From Paenibacillus cellulosilyticus (GTDB taxonomy: Bacteria > Bacillota > Bacilli > Paenibacillales > Paenibacillaceae): a stretch of DNA of 64,000 bases. The position numbers and the translations under genes were made by a program. A model generated the notes under the pieces. It did no database searches and was not told where the DNA came from. It worked only from the letters and a program-made list of their open reading frames with translations. The DNA lies in NCBI RefSeq assembly GCF_003182255.1, contig NZ_QGTQ01000022.1:1-64000 (forward strand), given 5' to 3'. This document shows, one piece after another, positions 25,443 to 33,862 of this stretch (position 1 is the stretch's first letter; every line of letters starts with the position of its first letter).

Positions 25443-27167
25443 ATGATGTGGAAAACGATGCTTCTGCAAATATTCATTTCCATTCTTCCAGCTGTTGCCT
25501 ACCAAATGTGGCGGGATCGCCCGAATCATCACCCGAAGGCTAGAGAGATACTGATCGGTGCAGTGAGCGGTATTTCGATGGTTCTGTGCATGCTGCTATC
25601 TCATCACTCGGATTTCGGCTATCAATTCGATGCACGATTAATTCCCTATGTTGTTGGGTCGCTCTACGGCGGCTACTGGAGCATGGGGGCGTTAACGATC
25701 ATTTACATTATCTCCCGTCTGCCTCTGCTGGACACAAGCAACCAGTGGATTTCATACGGGCTATTGTTGTTTATTTTTTGTCCACTTCTCATGATGTCGA
25801 TTCGACCCTTCCAGCTTGCGAAGCGAGCGGACAAGTTGAAAATTGGCGCGACGCTTGTCACGGTGCTGCAGCTGTTCTTCAGTACGACAATGATGATTAA
25901 TGTGCAGCTAAGTGCGCCAGAGTCGCTGCAATCGACGGAGCTGCTGCTTATTGGCATGGCGTCGATGTCATATTTGGTTGTATGGTGTTCCATTCTTATT
26001 ATCGAGAACATGCGCGAGCACGAGCTGCTGCATCGCCAATTCCGAAGGATGTCGGATAAGTACCGTGCGGAGGTTCAGAAGCTTCAGCAGTTTATTGATG
26101 AGACGACGCTTGGCGTCGTCTTAGTTGATACTGAGGGGCGAATTACGCATCTGAACGAGGTTTCGCTGCAGCAGCTGCCGAGCCCAGACAAGAAACGCAG
26201 TGTTATTGAAATGAAGGGGCGGCTGTTCACCGAGCTGTTTGATCCTGTACGCGATTGGCAGTGTATCTCCATGCTGAACAAGGCACTGGGAGGTGAACGA
26301 AGCTCATTGGAGCTCGTTGAAACCGAAGGTCAAGTGTTGGTGAAGACGGCATTCGCGATACGGGACAATGAATTGGTCGGCCTAGCCTCCATTACAGGTG
26401 CAGCCATTATTATGCACGACATCACGGAGCTTCGTAAGCTGCGGGACGAGCTTGGGCGAATGGATAGGCTGAGCCTCGTCGGTCAGATGGCAGCGAGCAT
26501 CACGCATGAAATTCGTAATCCTATGGCGGTTATTCGCGGCTTTGTACAGCTGATGAAGGAGCGTACGGGTGAGAAACAACATGAATATTTCCGCATTATT
26601 ATGGATGAGCTTGATCGTGCGAACATGATCATTAATGACTTTCTTTCGCTGGCCCAGAACCGGATGATCGACAAGGCGTTCGCTTCCTTGAACGATATCG
26701 TAACGGAGATAATGCCGCTCATTCAGGCGGATTCTAACTTGCGCGGCTTACATGTGCATTGGAACCCACAGCCAGATTTGCCTGAGCTGCGGCTCAATGA
26801 TAAAGAGATGAAGCAGCTTATACTGAACTTAGCCCGCAACGGACTTGAGGCGATGAAGGACGGCGGAAGCCTGATACTGTCAACGCGATCCTATCCGGGT
26901 AAGGTTGAGCTCCGTGTGAAGGACACGGGGATCGGCATTACGCAGGAGCAGATGGATAAGCTGTTCGAACCGTTTTTTACGACCAAATCAAGCGGTACCG
27001 GCCTCGGCCTGCCTGTCTGCTTAAGTATTGTCGAGAAGCATCACGCCCGCATTGATGTGGAGTCTAGAATCGGCGAAGGCACGACTTTCATCGTTACTTT
27101 TTCCATCGAGGAAAGCTTATCGGAGGTAGCTGCGGGGGCTGGTTATGCGGTGTCTTCTGTCGGATAA
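25443..27167 (+). CDS. membrane sensor histidine kinase, KinB-like (sporulation-type)
   Basis: The 574-residue kinase has five to six membrane segments in residues 1-190 of the 5TMR/LYT kind (VGSLYGGYWSMGALTIIYII), a PAS domain at about 210-340 (VVLVDTEGRITHLNE), the phosphoacceptor H-box ITHEIRNPMAVIRGF (His about 356), and the ATPase core with N-box LNLARNGLEAM, DTGIGI and GTGLGL. PAS plus this H-box sequence is typical of phosphorelay kinases that feed Spo0F (KinB/KinE type). There is no response regulator gene beside it, which also fits an orphan sporulation kinase. An extended -10 TGTGATAAT lies upstream. Confidence 0.9.
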   Translation: MMWKTMLLQIFISILPAVAYQMWRDRPNHHPKAREILIGAVSGISMVLCMLLSHHSDFGYQFDARLIPYVVGSLYGGYWSMGALTIIYIISRLPLLDTSNQWISYGLLLFIFCPLLMMSIRPFQLAKRADKLKIGATLVTVLQLFFSTTMMINVQLSAPESLQSTELLLIGMASMSYLVVWCSILIIENMREHELLHRQFRRMSDKYRAEVQKLQQFIDETTLGVVLVDTEGRITHLNEVSLQQLPSPDKKRSVIEMKGRLFTELFDPVRDWQCISMLNKALGGERSSLELVETEGQVLVKTAFAIRDNELVGLASITGAAIIMHDITELRKLRDELGRMDRLSLVGQMAASITHEIRNPMAVIRGFVQLMKERTGEKQHEYFRIIMDELDRANMIINDFLSLAQNRMIDKAFASLNDIVTEIMPLIQADSNLRGLHVHWNPQPDLPELRLNDKEMKQLILNLARNGLEAMKDGGSLILSTRSYPGKVELRVKDTGIGITQEQMDKLFEPFFTTKSSGTGLGLPVCLSIVEKHHARIDVESRIGEGTTFIVTFSIEESLSEVAAGAGYAVSSVG

Positions 27168-27216
27168 AAGTGTTCCTCCACGTGCATAATAGTGCACGGA
27201 AGGAGGATGATGACAA

Positions 27217-27342
27217 ATGAGCAATAAAGCGAACAAACAAGGCGCTTCCGCACCAGCACAGCGGGGCTCTGCATCGAATAAAGCAGCGGAAGAGCCAGGC
27301 TTCGACAAGAAGCTAGATGGACCGAACCGGCCATCGACCTAA
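27217..27342 (+). CDS. small hypothetical protein (41 aa)
   Basis: A 41-codon gene with an excellent ribosome site (GGAAGGAGG, ten bases before ATG). The peptide is hydrophilic, begins MSNKANKQGASAPAQRG and ends FDKKLDGPNRPST. It has no membrane segment. It ends two bases before the next gene, forming a pair. The composition (Asn, Lys, Gly, Pro, Ser) resembles small spore-associated proteins, but no family can be assigned. Confidence 0.65.
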   Translation: MSNKANKQGASAPAQRGSASNKAAEEPGFDKKLDGPNRPST

Positions 27343-27344
27343 GA

Positions 27345-27755
27345 TTGAGTGATATGATGCGTTATATAGGAAGCAGCGATAATGATCGGTATGAGTATGA
27401 AGCAGCTGCGGATTCGCTGAGGGATGATCCAGAGCTCGATCCGTACGAAATTAACTTCTTGCCCGCTTACCGCAGCGGGCGTGGACCGAGAGGCGCTTTC
27501 GTCAATCGGTACGGGGTCATCATTGGCGACCATATGTATGCTTCAACCCAATCGCCGCTGGAGCAGTGGTCGACGGAGACGGATCCCGCGATTATGTCTG
27601 GCGATGAGTGGGTGCACCCGTATAAGGATATTGGATTCCTCACATCGGACAACCGTGCGATCTTTGAGGAAGGCCGTGAGCCGCAGACGGGAGGCGGCAT
27701 GTTCCAGCATCCTGACAAAGATGTTGGTTATGCGGTCGATGAGCCAAGTTCGTGA
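27345..27755 (+). CDS. DUF3905-like hypothetical protein
   Basis: The 136-residue product has a run of charged and aromatic motifs (DDPELDPYEINFLPAY, GVIIGDHMYASTQSPLEQWS, DEWVHPYKDIGFLTSDNR, HPDKDVGYAVD) that fits the DUF3905 family of spore-forming Firmicutes as remembered. Start is TTG at 27345 or ATG at 27354/27357. No separate ribosome site is visible, so translation probably depends on the small gene just upstream. Function unknown. Confidence 0.65.
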   Translation: MSDMMRYIGSSDNDRYEYEAAADSLRDDPELDPYEINFLPAYRSGRGPRGAFVNRYGVIIGDHMYASTQSPLEQWSTETDPAIMSGDEWVHPYKDIGFLTSDNRAIFEEGREPQTGGGMFQHPDKDVGYAVDEPSS

Positions 27756-27853
27756 AGCAGCCCTGCCGCGGGGATCGGACCGTGCATTCAGGGGTTGGAT
27801 GATGCTAGACAAAAGTCTCGGAGGCCGTATATCGAGGATGCTCTGAGAGGGTG

Positions 27854-27881
27854 GCAGCCGGGTGAAAACTCGGCTGCTTTT
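27854..27881 (+). terminator. intrinsic terminator
   Basis: GCAGCCG / CGGCTGC arms with inner pairing, followed by TTTTGC, after the DUF3905-like gene. Confidence 0.7.
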
Positions 27882-27883
27882 GC

Positions 27884-27913
27884 TTTACATTCATTTTCCA
27901 TGAGGTTTATAAT
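27884..27913 (+). promoter_or_regulatory. sigma-A promoter for bacilliredoxin
   Basis: TTTACA (27884-27889), an 18-base spacer and TATAAT (27908-27913), about 57 bases before the ATG. Confidence 0.6.
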
Positions 27914-27969
27914 AATTATAATCATGTAACAATGAGGCTATTATGATGATTGAAAGGTGAGTGAAGAAC

Positions 27970-28404
27970 ATGTCAATGTCCTTCGAACGATATATGCTGG
28001 ATATGATTCAACCTATGCGCGACGATTTGACGCGCGTCGGCATTACGGAGCTCCGTACGCCGGAAGAAGTGCAAGAAAGCTTCGACAACGCAAAAGGTAC
28101 GACGCTTGTAGTCGTTAACTCCGTATGCGGATGCGCAGCGGGCCAATGCCGTCCAGGCGTTGCAGAAGCACTCCAATTTGATGTAGTGCCGGATAACCTG
28201 TACACGGTATTTGCAGGTCAAGACAAAGAAGCTACAGCGAAGGCGCGCGAATATTTCGCACCATACCCGCCATCGTCCCCTTCGATCGCATTGATGAAAG
28301 ACGGCGAGCTCGTACACTTCATCGAGCGCCATCAGATCGAGAACCGGTCTGCAGCTGATATCGCAGCGGATCTGACTAATGCATTCGACCGCTTCTGCCG
28401 GTAA
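27970..28404 (+). CDS. bacilliredoxin (BrxA/BrxB family)
   Basis: From ATG 27970 (AAAGGTGAG about ten bases upstream; GTG 27961 sits too close) the product has 144 residues. VNSVCGCAAGQCRPGVAEAL contains the CGC active site of the YphP/YqiW family, preceded by KGTTLVVVNS. Bacilliredoxins remove bacillithiol from S-bacillithiolated proteins, so this implies a bacillithiol-using cell. A further Cys four residues after the CGC motif is present. It precedes nadE by 33 bases in the same direction. Confidence 0.93.
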   Translation: MSMSFERYMLDMIQPMRDDLTRVGITELRTPEEVQESFDNAKGTTLVVVNSVCGCAAGQCRPGVAEALQFDVVPDNLYTVFAGQDKEATAKAREYFAPYPPSSPSIALMKDGELVHFIERHQIENRSAADIAADLTNAFDRFCR

Positions 28405-28437
28405 TTTGATCATGATGTCAGGAAGGAAGTAAGAACG

Positions 28438-29247
28438 ATGAGCTTGCAGCGCGAAATTATTGAACGGTTCGGCGTTCAGCCGACGATTGACGTCGATGCG
28501 GAAATTCGCAAACGGGTCGATTTTCTGAAGGAGTATGTACGCAAGTCGGGCACGACTGGTTTGCTTATCGCCATTAGCGGCGGTATCGATAGTGCTGTTG
28601 CGACGGGTCTGTGCAAGCAGGCTACAGATGAGCTGTCTGCTGAGACGGGCAAAGAGTTCATCACGCTCGGCGTATTCCAGCCGTATAACGAGCAGGTCGA
28701 CATCTCCGACAGCTATGCAACAGCAGACGCATTCAACCTGACGCATCGGGTGGAGACGGATATCGGCGAGACGGTCGATGAGATCGCGCTTGAAGTAGAG
28801 CATAGCTTGAAGGGAATCGGCATTAGCCGTCACCTGAGCCGCGGCGGCAAAGGCAACGTGAAGGCACGGACGCGTATGGTTATGCAATATGCAATCGCGT
28901 TCGATCTGAATCTCCTCGTCGTTGGTACGGATCATGCATCCGAAGCGCTTACCGGCTTCTATACGAAGTGGGGCGACGGTGCCGTTGATATTACGCCGCT
29001 CAGCTCGCTCAACAAACGTCAAGTACGTCAAGTGGCTGCACGTCTAGGCGTGCCGCAAAGCGTACTTGATAAAGCGCCTACCGCAGGTCTGTGGGAAGGC
29101 CAAACGGACGAGAATGAGCTTGGCATCACGTACGAAGATAACAGCAACTATCTCGAGGGCAAGGAGATTGCTCCGGAAGCCCGCGAGAAGATCGAGAAGC
29201 AATATTTGCGTACAGAGCATAAACGCTCGCCTATTCCAGGCATCTAG
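28438..29247 (+). CDS. nadE: ammonia-dependent NAD+ synthetase
   Basis: The 269-residue enzyme amidates nicotinic acid adenine dinucleotide to NAD+. The ATP pyrophosphatase P-loop is AISGGIDSAVATGLC (about residue 45), then NVKARTRMVMQYAIA, VVGTDHASEALTGFYTKWGD and APTAGLWEGQTDENELG. There is no glutaminase domain, so ammonia is the nitrogen source. AGGAAGGAAG precedes the ATG. A strong terminator follows. Confidence 0.97.
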   Translation: MSLQREIIERFGVQPTIDVDAEIRKRVDFLKEYVRKSGTTGLLIAISGGIDSAVATGLCKQATDELSAETGKEFITLGVFQPYNEQVDISDSYATADAFNLTHRVETDIGETVDEIALEVEHSLKGIGISRHLSRGGKGNVKARTRMVMQYAIAFDLNLLVVGTDHASEALTGFYTKWGDGAVDITPLSSLNKRQVRQVAARLGVPQSVLDKAPTAGLWEGQTDENELGITYEDNSNYLEGKEIAPEAREKIEKQYLRTEHKRSPIPGI

Positions 29248-29272
29248 AACGATGCATCGAAGAGGGAGAAAG

Positions 29273-29314
29273 CCGGGTGACGGCCGCGCAGCAGCGCGGC
29301 GGCACCCGGTTTTT
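29273..29314 (+). terminator. intrinsic terminator after nadE
   Basis: CCGGGTG / CACCCGG outer arms and CCGCGC / GCGCGG inner arms, followed by TTTTT. Confidence 0.88.
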
Positions 29315-29319
29315 AGTTT

Positions 29320-29470
29320 TTCTACCCACCTAAATCCTCCCTGCTAGGGAGGACCCCAGGGGGCTCCCGCCCCCTGGACCCCGGAAGGGGGCGTTGGCGG
29401 GATAGAGGTGCGATTAAGCTGCTGCGTGCTTGGGGTCGCGTGCCCCTGGGGGCATAGCTTCTGTTCGAGC
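29320..29470 (+). repeat. dispersed structured element, copy 3
   Basis: Starts TTCTACCCACCTAAATCCTC just after the nadE terminator and ends GTTCGAGC. It has CCTCCCTGCTAGGGAGG, CCCCTGGACCCCGGAAGGGG, AGCTGCTGCGTGCTTGGGGT and GTGCCCCTGGGGGCA. It lacks the GGTTTCC hairpin present in the other two copies. Confidence 0.78.
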
Positions 29471-29581
29471 ATGTTTTAGTCGAATGAGGGACGGAGACGG
29501 GGCAATTTTATTGCGTGCAGGGAGAGTTGTACCCCTTTTTGGATTTTTACTAGAGTGTCAGTTGAACGGGAGGAAGCTTGC

Positions 29582-29995
29582 TTGATTATCGGGATTGGGC
29601 ATGACATTGCCGATATCGATCGGGTGGCGGCGATTCTGGAGAAGCGTGCGGGAGCCAAATTCATCGAGAAGGTGCTTGCGGGAACGGAGCGGGAGAGGGC
29701 TGCGGAATTGGCGGGCAGAAGGCTCGCTGAGTTCGTTGCGGGACGGTTCGCTGCGAAGGAGGCGGTCGTGAAGGCGCTTGGCTGCGGGATCGGTGCTATC
29801 GCAGGACTGCATGATGTTGTGATTGGGCGAGACGAGTTGGGCAAGCCTGAAGTGCTGCTGTCAGCAGCAACCCGACGCAAGCTAGGCTGGGAGGACGACC
29901 ATGCTGGAAGCAAGGTCACTCGTCGCGTGCATGTCACGATCACCCATGATCGAGGGATTGCTTCCGCATTCGCAATCGTCGAGCAGCTCGGATGA
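29582..29995 (+). CDS. acpS: holo-[acyl-carrier-protein] synthase
   Basis: The 137-residue enzyme transfers 4'-phosphopantetheine from CoA to apo-ACP. IIGIGHDIADIDRV at the N-terminus holds the metal-binding Asp, and EFVAGRFAAKEAVVKALGCG carries the second acidic site (Glu in AAKEA). HVTITHDRGIASAFAIVE ends the fold. TTG 29582 is preferred because it gives the family N-terminus MIIGIG and has CGGGAGG nine bases upstream; an in-frame GTG at 29555 lacks one. Confidence 0.95.
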   Translation: MIIGIGHDIADIDRVAAILEKRAGAKFIEKVLAGTERERAAELAGRRLAEFVAGRFAAKEAVVKALGCGIGAIAGLHDVVIGRDELGKPEVLLSAATRRKLGWEDDHAGSKVTRRVHVTITHDRGIASAFAIVEQLG

Positions 29996-30090
29996 GGAGG
30001 GAGCCGCGCGTACTATAGTATAGCGGCTGCACCATTTGCCCATAGTAGGAATAGATTGCAATATTCGTATACTACGATTGCAAAGGGCGG

Positions 30091-30300
30091 ATGGCGATGA
30101 ATCAGCGTTGGGCGGCGAGCAATAGAAGATTTAAGACGGGTGCAAGCGTGTTGTATGACGGCTTGTATACCGATAGCTGGGGCGGGCGGCTGCTATTGTT
30201 CCGCGGTGATCGGTTTCCAAGTCATCCCGAAGCGGGGCCGACGACATGGACATTTGCTAGATTTGGGAACCGCCTACGTACTGGTGCGTATGAGGAGTAA
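30091..30300 (+). CDS. small YjzC-like protein
   Basis: The 69-residue basic protein has the layout seen in YjzC-like small proteins: RRFKTGASVLYDGLYTDSWG, GDRFPSHPEAGPTTWTFARF. The 'F..G...DG.Y' and 'GD.FP' elements are the only basis for that label. AAAGGGCGG precedes the ATG. No membrane segment. Function unknown. Confidence 0.55.
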   Translation: MAMNQRWAASNRRFKTGASVLYDGLYTDSWGGRLLLFRGDRFPSHPEAGPTTWTFARFGNRLRTGAYEE

Positions 30301-30328
30301 GCACGATAGCCGGGTCTTTGCGGAAGAA

Positions 30329-30359
30329 AGCCGGACAGCATGATGCTGTTCGGCTTCTT
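30329..30359 (+). terminator. intrinsic terminator
   Basis: AGCCGGACAGCAT / ATGCTGTTCGGCT (one G-T pair), then TCTTTTGG; lies between the small protein gene and the convergent cytochrome gene. Confidence 0.82.
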
Positions 30360-30397
30360 TTGGCTTGTCACATAAGCGTGTGTTGGTTCTGGTTTTC

Positions 30398-30751
30398 TTA
30401 TTGCTGCTTGGAAAGCCAGTCTGCTAACGCATTAATCTCGTCTGCGTTCAGCTTGCTGGCGAAGGCAGGCATGATGTCGCCGCCGTTCGTAATTTCCTGT
30501 ACAATCTGCTCTTTTGTCATTCGGCTGCCAACGGTGCGCAGATCGCTGTCTGGGCCGACCTTTCCGCTTAGGTCCGTGGCATGACAGCTAATGCAGCGGG
30601 CGTTGTAGAGCGCGACCGTTTCCTTCGGACCATCCAGCGTGGACGATGATTTCGAGCTGCCGCAGGCGGCTAGCGCCAGTAGTGCGAAGATGGCAGTCAG
30701 CAGCTTCAGCGATATGGTGGTGGATTTATGGCGGGTCGTCCATTTTGTCAT
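30398..30751 (-). CDS. membrane-attached c-type cytochrome (c551-like lipoprotein)
   Basis: From ATG 30751 (GAGGT six bases upstream) the product has 117 residues. A signal sequence ends in lipobox LAAC (Cys about 30), then a Ser-rich linker and one heme domain: CISCH (covalent heme site), RTVGSRMTKEQIVQEI, and the axial Met in GGDIMPAFASKL. It resembles the CccB/c551 lipoproteins that carry electrons at the outer face of the Gram-positive membrane. It stands alone. Confidence 0.92.
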   Translation of the reverse strand: MTKWTTRHKSTTISLKLLTAIFALLALAACGSSKSSSTLDGPKETVALYNARCISCHATDLSGKVGPDSDLRTVGSRMTKEQIVQEITNGGDIMPAFASKLNADEINALADWLSKQQ

Positions 30752-30899
30752 AGCTAGACCTCGTTTCATGCAATCTTTACCTATTAGTATATCATAGCGT
30801 TTTTTAACTTCTCATCGCAGTGGAGTCTCTTTATAATTGGGAAGAAGAGCTTGTTGCATAGTACGGCATAATGAATCTAACAATGGGAGTTTTCGAATA

Positions 30900-31823
30900 T
30901 TGGCATACGACGATTTGTTGCTGCGCAGGTTGAATCAGATCGAAGTCGAGCATGCTTTAAGCGGCATCTCACGCAAAGAGCCAGGTTGGACGCATGATGC
31001 GAAGAACTCGGACCTGACCAGATTATTTTATCCGGTCAACGGGAAGGGATGGCTTCGAATTGAACAAAAAAAGTTCGTAATGGAGCCCGGTTATCTCTAT
31101 TTGCTGCCAGGGGCTGTGGATTTGGCCTATGGAACAGAGGATGAAGAGCTGGTCTTCTATTGGACGCATTTCAAAATGAATATCGGCGGCTATCAGCTGC
31201 TGACGGAGCTCGACATTCCGTTCGTCGTAGCTGCGCCAGACACGAATGAGGCACCCGATTATTATGAAAAGTTGATTGAGCTGCAGCTTGCGGATACGCT
31301 GCTCCAGAGTTGGCGTACGAAGGCTGTGCTGCTGGAGTTGATGGCCTGCTTCCTCGAAGGAGCGGGGCTTGAGCAGGCATTCATGGACAAGCGTGACAAG
31401 CTTGACCCATTCCGAGAGTCGCTCGCTTACATTGAGGAGCATCTATCGGAGAGCATATCGATTGAACAGCTGGCTTCGATTGAGTGCATGCATCCTAATT
31501 ATTTTACAACGATATTCAAGAGCGTGGTTGGCTCATCGCCTGTTAACTATATGAATGAACGACGTTTAGAGCTCGCGAGAACGATGCTATCGGAGACGAC
31601 GCTGAACGTAGCGGACATCGCAAGCAGGGTCGGGATGCAAAATCATTATTTGTCCCGCATGTTCAAGCAGCAGTATGGCATTACACCTCGACGTTATCGG
31701 GAGCTGTCGCAATCAATCGATGGTACGATGCATCCGAATCCGCAGCAGCAGGCTCGGGTCGAGTTGGCAGCAGAGGCAGAAGTGGAAGCGGGGCAAGGAG
31801 TGGACAAAAATGAGCAGCATTGA
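30900..31823 (+). CDS. AraC-family transcriptional regulator
   Basis: About 307 residues from TTG 30900, chosen because GGGAG lies ten bases upstream; the frame opens earlier at 30837 without a ribosome site. An N-terminal cupin-like sensor region (LTRLFYPVNGKGWLRIEQKK, PGYLYLLPGAVDLAYGTEDE) precedes two helix-turn-helix units (ISIEQLASIECMHPNYFTTI, then NVADIASRVGMQNHYLSRMF). Such proteins often sense sugars. The C-terminal 30 residues are Gln/Glu-rich. The stop lies 14 bases inside the mutY gene, so the two are co-transcribed. Confidence 0.9.
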   Translation: MAYDDLLLRRLNQIEVEHALSGISRKEPGWTHDAKNSDLTRLFYPVNGKGWLRIEQKKFVMEPGYLYLLPGAVDLAYGTEDEELVFYWTHFKMNIGGYQLLTELDIPFVVAAPDTNEAPDYYEKLIELQLADTLLQSWRTKAVLLELMACFLEGAGLEQAFMDKRDKLDPFRESLAYIEEHLSESISIEQLASIECMHPNYFTTIFKSVVGSSPVNYMNERRLELARTMLSETTLNVADIASRVGMQNHYLSRMFKQQYGITPRRYRELSQSIDGTMHPNPQQQARVELAAEAEVEAGQGVDKNEQH

Positions 31824-33093
31824 TCAACAGCAGGAGATGACGCAAGCGGAGACGGCTGCGTTTTTCGGACGGGAGCTGCTAGGCTGGTATGACGTCGTGA
31901 AGCGGAAGCTGCCTTGGCGAATCAATCGGGACCCGTATCGCGTTTGGGTGTCCGAGATTATGCTGCAGCAGACGCGTGTCGATACGGTAATTCCGTATTA
32001 TGAGCGGTTCATGCAGCGTTTTCCGACGGTGCAGGCGCTCGCGGAGGCGCCGGAAGAGGATGTATTGAAGCATTGGGAAGGGCTTGGCTATTATTCTCGT
32101 GCACGCAATTTGCAGGCTGGCGCCCGCGAGGTGGTTGAGCGTTATCGCGGAATCGTACCGGATGACGCTGCCTCGGTAGCATCGCTCAAAGGTGTCGGAC
32201 CCTATACGGCGGGCGCGATCATGAGCATCGCCTTCAATCGCCCAGAGCCGGCAGTTGACGGTAACGTGATGCGCGTGCTCTCGCGTTTCTGGCTGCTGGA
32301 GGACGATATTGCGAAGCCAGCGACGCGAGTGAAGATCGAGAAGCTGGCTCGCTCGATCATCCCAGAGGGCCGAGCGGGTGATTTCAACCAAGCGCTGATG
32401 GAACTTGGCGCGCTCGTCTGTACGCCGAAGTCGCCGGGTTGTCTCACTTGCCCGGTGATGGAGCACTGTGCGGGCAGATTGGCGGGACGTGAGGCCGAGC
32501 TGCCGATCAAGACGAAAGCGAAGCCGCCGCGTCCGGAATGGCGGCTTGGCGTTGTCGTTGAGGGCAGCGGCGAGCATGCTGGACGCGTGCTCGTTAGACA
32601 GCGGCCAGACACGGGGCTGCTTGCCCGCATGTGGGAGCTGCCGCATGTGCTCGTGCCGAAGGATGCGGAGAAGCGGCTGCGGAGCGGCAGTAAAGGAGCA
32701 GGCGGCAAGGAAGAAGCTGCGAGCGAGCAGGAGCAAGCATCGCTTGCGGATCAGCTGGCGCGTATGCTTCACGAGGAAGCCGGGCTGCTCATTCGTCCGC
32801 TTCGACATTGGACGAAAGCGGAGCATGTGTTCAGTCACATCCATTGGCATATGGATGTGTTCGAAGCAGATATGCCGTCGCACGTGTCGGAGGCAAGCAG
32901 TGCGGCGCCATCTGATTCGGGCAGCGCTGAGCTGGGGCTAGTGGCGGAAACGAATGGTTCATACGCTGGCGGTGGCGGGGAACTGCCAGCGGGCTACGCG
33001 TGGATCGGGCCTGAAGCGATGGACACGCTTGCTTTTCCAAACTTGTTCTTGAAGCTGCTGCAGCAGCATTGGGGGATTAAAGGAAGGGGATAG
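31810..33093 (+). CDS. mutY: A/G-specific adenine glycosylase
   Basis: From ATG 31810 (AAGGAGTGG upstream) the product has 427 residues. It removes adenine mispaired with 8-oxoguanine. Landmarks: LPWRINRDPYRVWVSEIMLQ, the helix-hairpin-helix LKGVGPYTAGAIMSIAF with catalytic Asp in EPAVDGNVMRVLSRF, the [4Fe-4S] cysteines in CTPKSPGCLTCPVMEHC, and a C-terminal MutT-like domain (about 240-420). That domain has a longer variable insert rich in Glu/Ala/Ser than usual. It overlaps the AraC gene and precedes eda by five bases. Confidence 0.96.
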   Translation: MSSIDQQQEMTQAETAAFFGRELLGWYDVVKRKLPWRINRDPYRVWVSEIMLQQTRVDTVIPYYERFMQRFPTVQALAEAPEEDVLKHWEGLGYYSRARNLQAGAREVVERYRGIVPDDAASVASLKGVGPYTAGAIMSIAFNRPEPAVDGNVMRVLSRFWLLEDDIAKPATRVKIEKLARSIIPEGRAGDFNQALMELGALVCTPKSPGCLTCPVMEHCAGRLAGREAELPIKTKAKPPRPEWRLGVVVEGSGEHAGRVLVRQRPDTGLLARMWELPHVLVPKDAEKRLRSGSKGAGGKEEAASEQEQASLADQLARMLHEEAGLLIRPLRHWTKAEHVFSHIHWHMDVFEADMPSHVSEASSAAPSDSGSAELGLVAETNGSYAGGGGELPAGYAWIGPEAMDTLAFPNLFLKLLQQHWGIKGRG

Positions 33094-33098
33094 AAGGA

Positions 33099-33734
33099 AT
33101 GAGCGAACTTCTCGATATGCTTCACCAGCATAAGATCGTCGCGATTCTTCGCGGCATCGAGGCGCAGCATGCAGATCAGACTGCGCAGGCAATTATCGAT
33201 GGCGGCGTGCGCTTGCTGGAAGTAACGATGAACACCGAAGGTGCAACGGCGATTATTAATCAATGGCGGACGAAATTCGGTGATGGCAAGGCTCGCATCG
33301 GTGCGGGTACGGTGCTTGACGTGGAGATGGCGCGCGAGGCGGTCGCGGCAGGCGCGCAGTTTATCATCTCGCCGAACCTCGATGAAGAGGTTATCGCGTA
33401 TGGAGTGGAGCGTGGCATTTCGGTATGGCCGGGCTGCATGACGCCAACGGAAATTGTTCGTGCTTGGAAGGCTGGCGCCGAAGCGGTGAAGGTATTCCCG
33501 ATGGCATCGCTGGGCGTGAAATATCTCGCAGAAATTCGTGCACCGCTGAACAACATTCCGATGCTGGCAACAGGCGGCGTCGATATCGACAACATTGGCG
33601 ACTACTTCCGCGCCGGCGCTTGTGCCGTCGGCATGGGCAGCAAGCTCGTGAATCTCGATTGGATTCGCGCTGGCGAGTATGAACGCGTGACGGAGCGCGT
33701 TCGTCAGTTCGTTCAGGTGGCAGCGTCGTTGTAA
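33099..33734 (+). CDS. eda: KDPG/KHG aldolase
   Basis: The 211-residue class-I aldolase cleaves 2-keto-3-deoxy-6-phosphogluconate (and possibly 4-hydroxy-2-oxoglutarate). KIVAILRGIEAQHADQTA starts the barrel; LLEVTMNTEGA contains the catalytic Glu; GAGTVLDVEMAREAVAAGAQ, FIISPNLDEEV and AVKVFPMASLG with the Schiff-base Lys follow. LATGGVDIDNIGDYFRAGAC completes the phosphate site. GGAAGGGGATAGAAGGA precedes the ATG. Placement behind mutY and an AraC regulator suggests accidental operon membership or sugar-acid control. Confidence 0.94.
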   Translation: MSELLDMLHQHKIVAILRGIEAQHADQTAQAIIDGGVRLLEVTMNTEGATAIINQWRTKFGDGKARIGAGTVLDVEMAREAVAAGAQFIISPNLDEEVIAYGVERGISVWPGCMTPTEIVRAWKAGAEAVKVFPMASLGVKYLAEIRAPLNNIPMLATGGVDIDNIGDYFRAGACAVGMGSKLVNLDWIRAGEYERVTERVRQFVQVAASL

Positions 33735-33776
33735 GGGACGGCCGGATTTATGGTTGGGGATCGTAAGAAAGGAAAG

Positions 33777-33828
33777 AAGGTTGAGCAGATCGGCGAATTT
33801 TCGCTAATCGGCTCAACCTTTTTTTTCA
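33777..33828 (+). terminator. intrinsic terminator after eda
   Basis: AAGGTTGAGC / GCTCAACCTT arms with inner GCGAATTTTCGC pairing, then eight T. Confidence 0.88.
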
Positions 33829-33862
33829 TGCGGGGAGACAAACGGAGATATCTCAATCGTGG

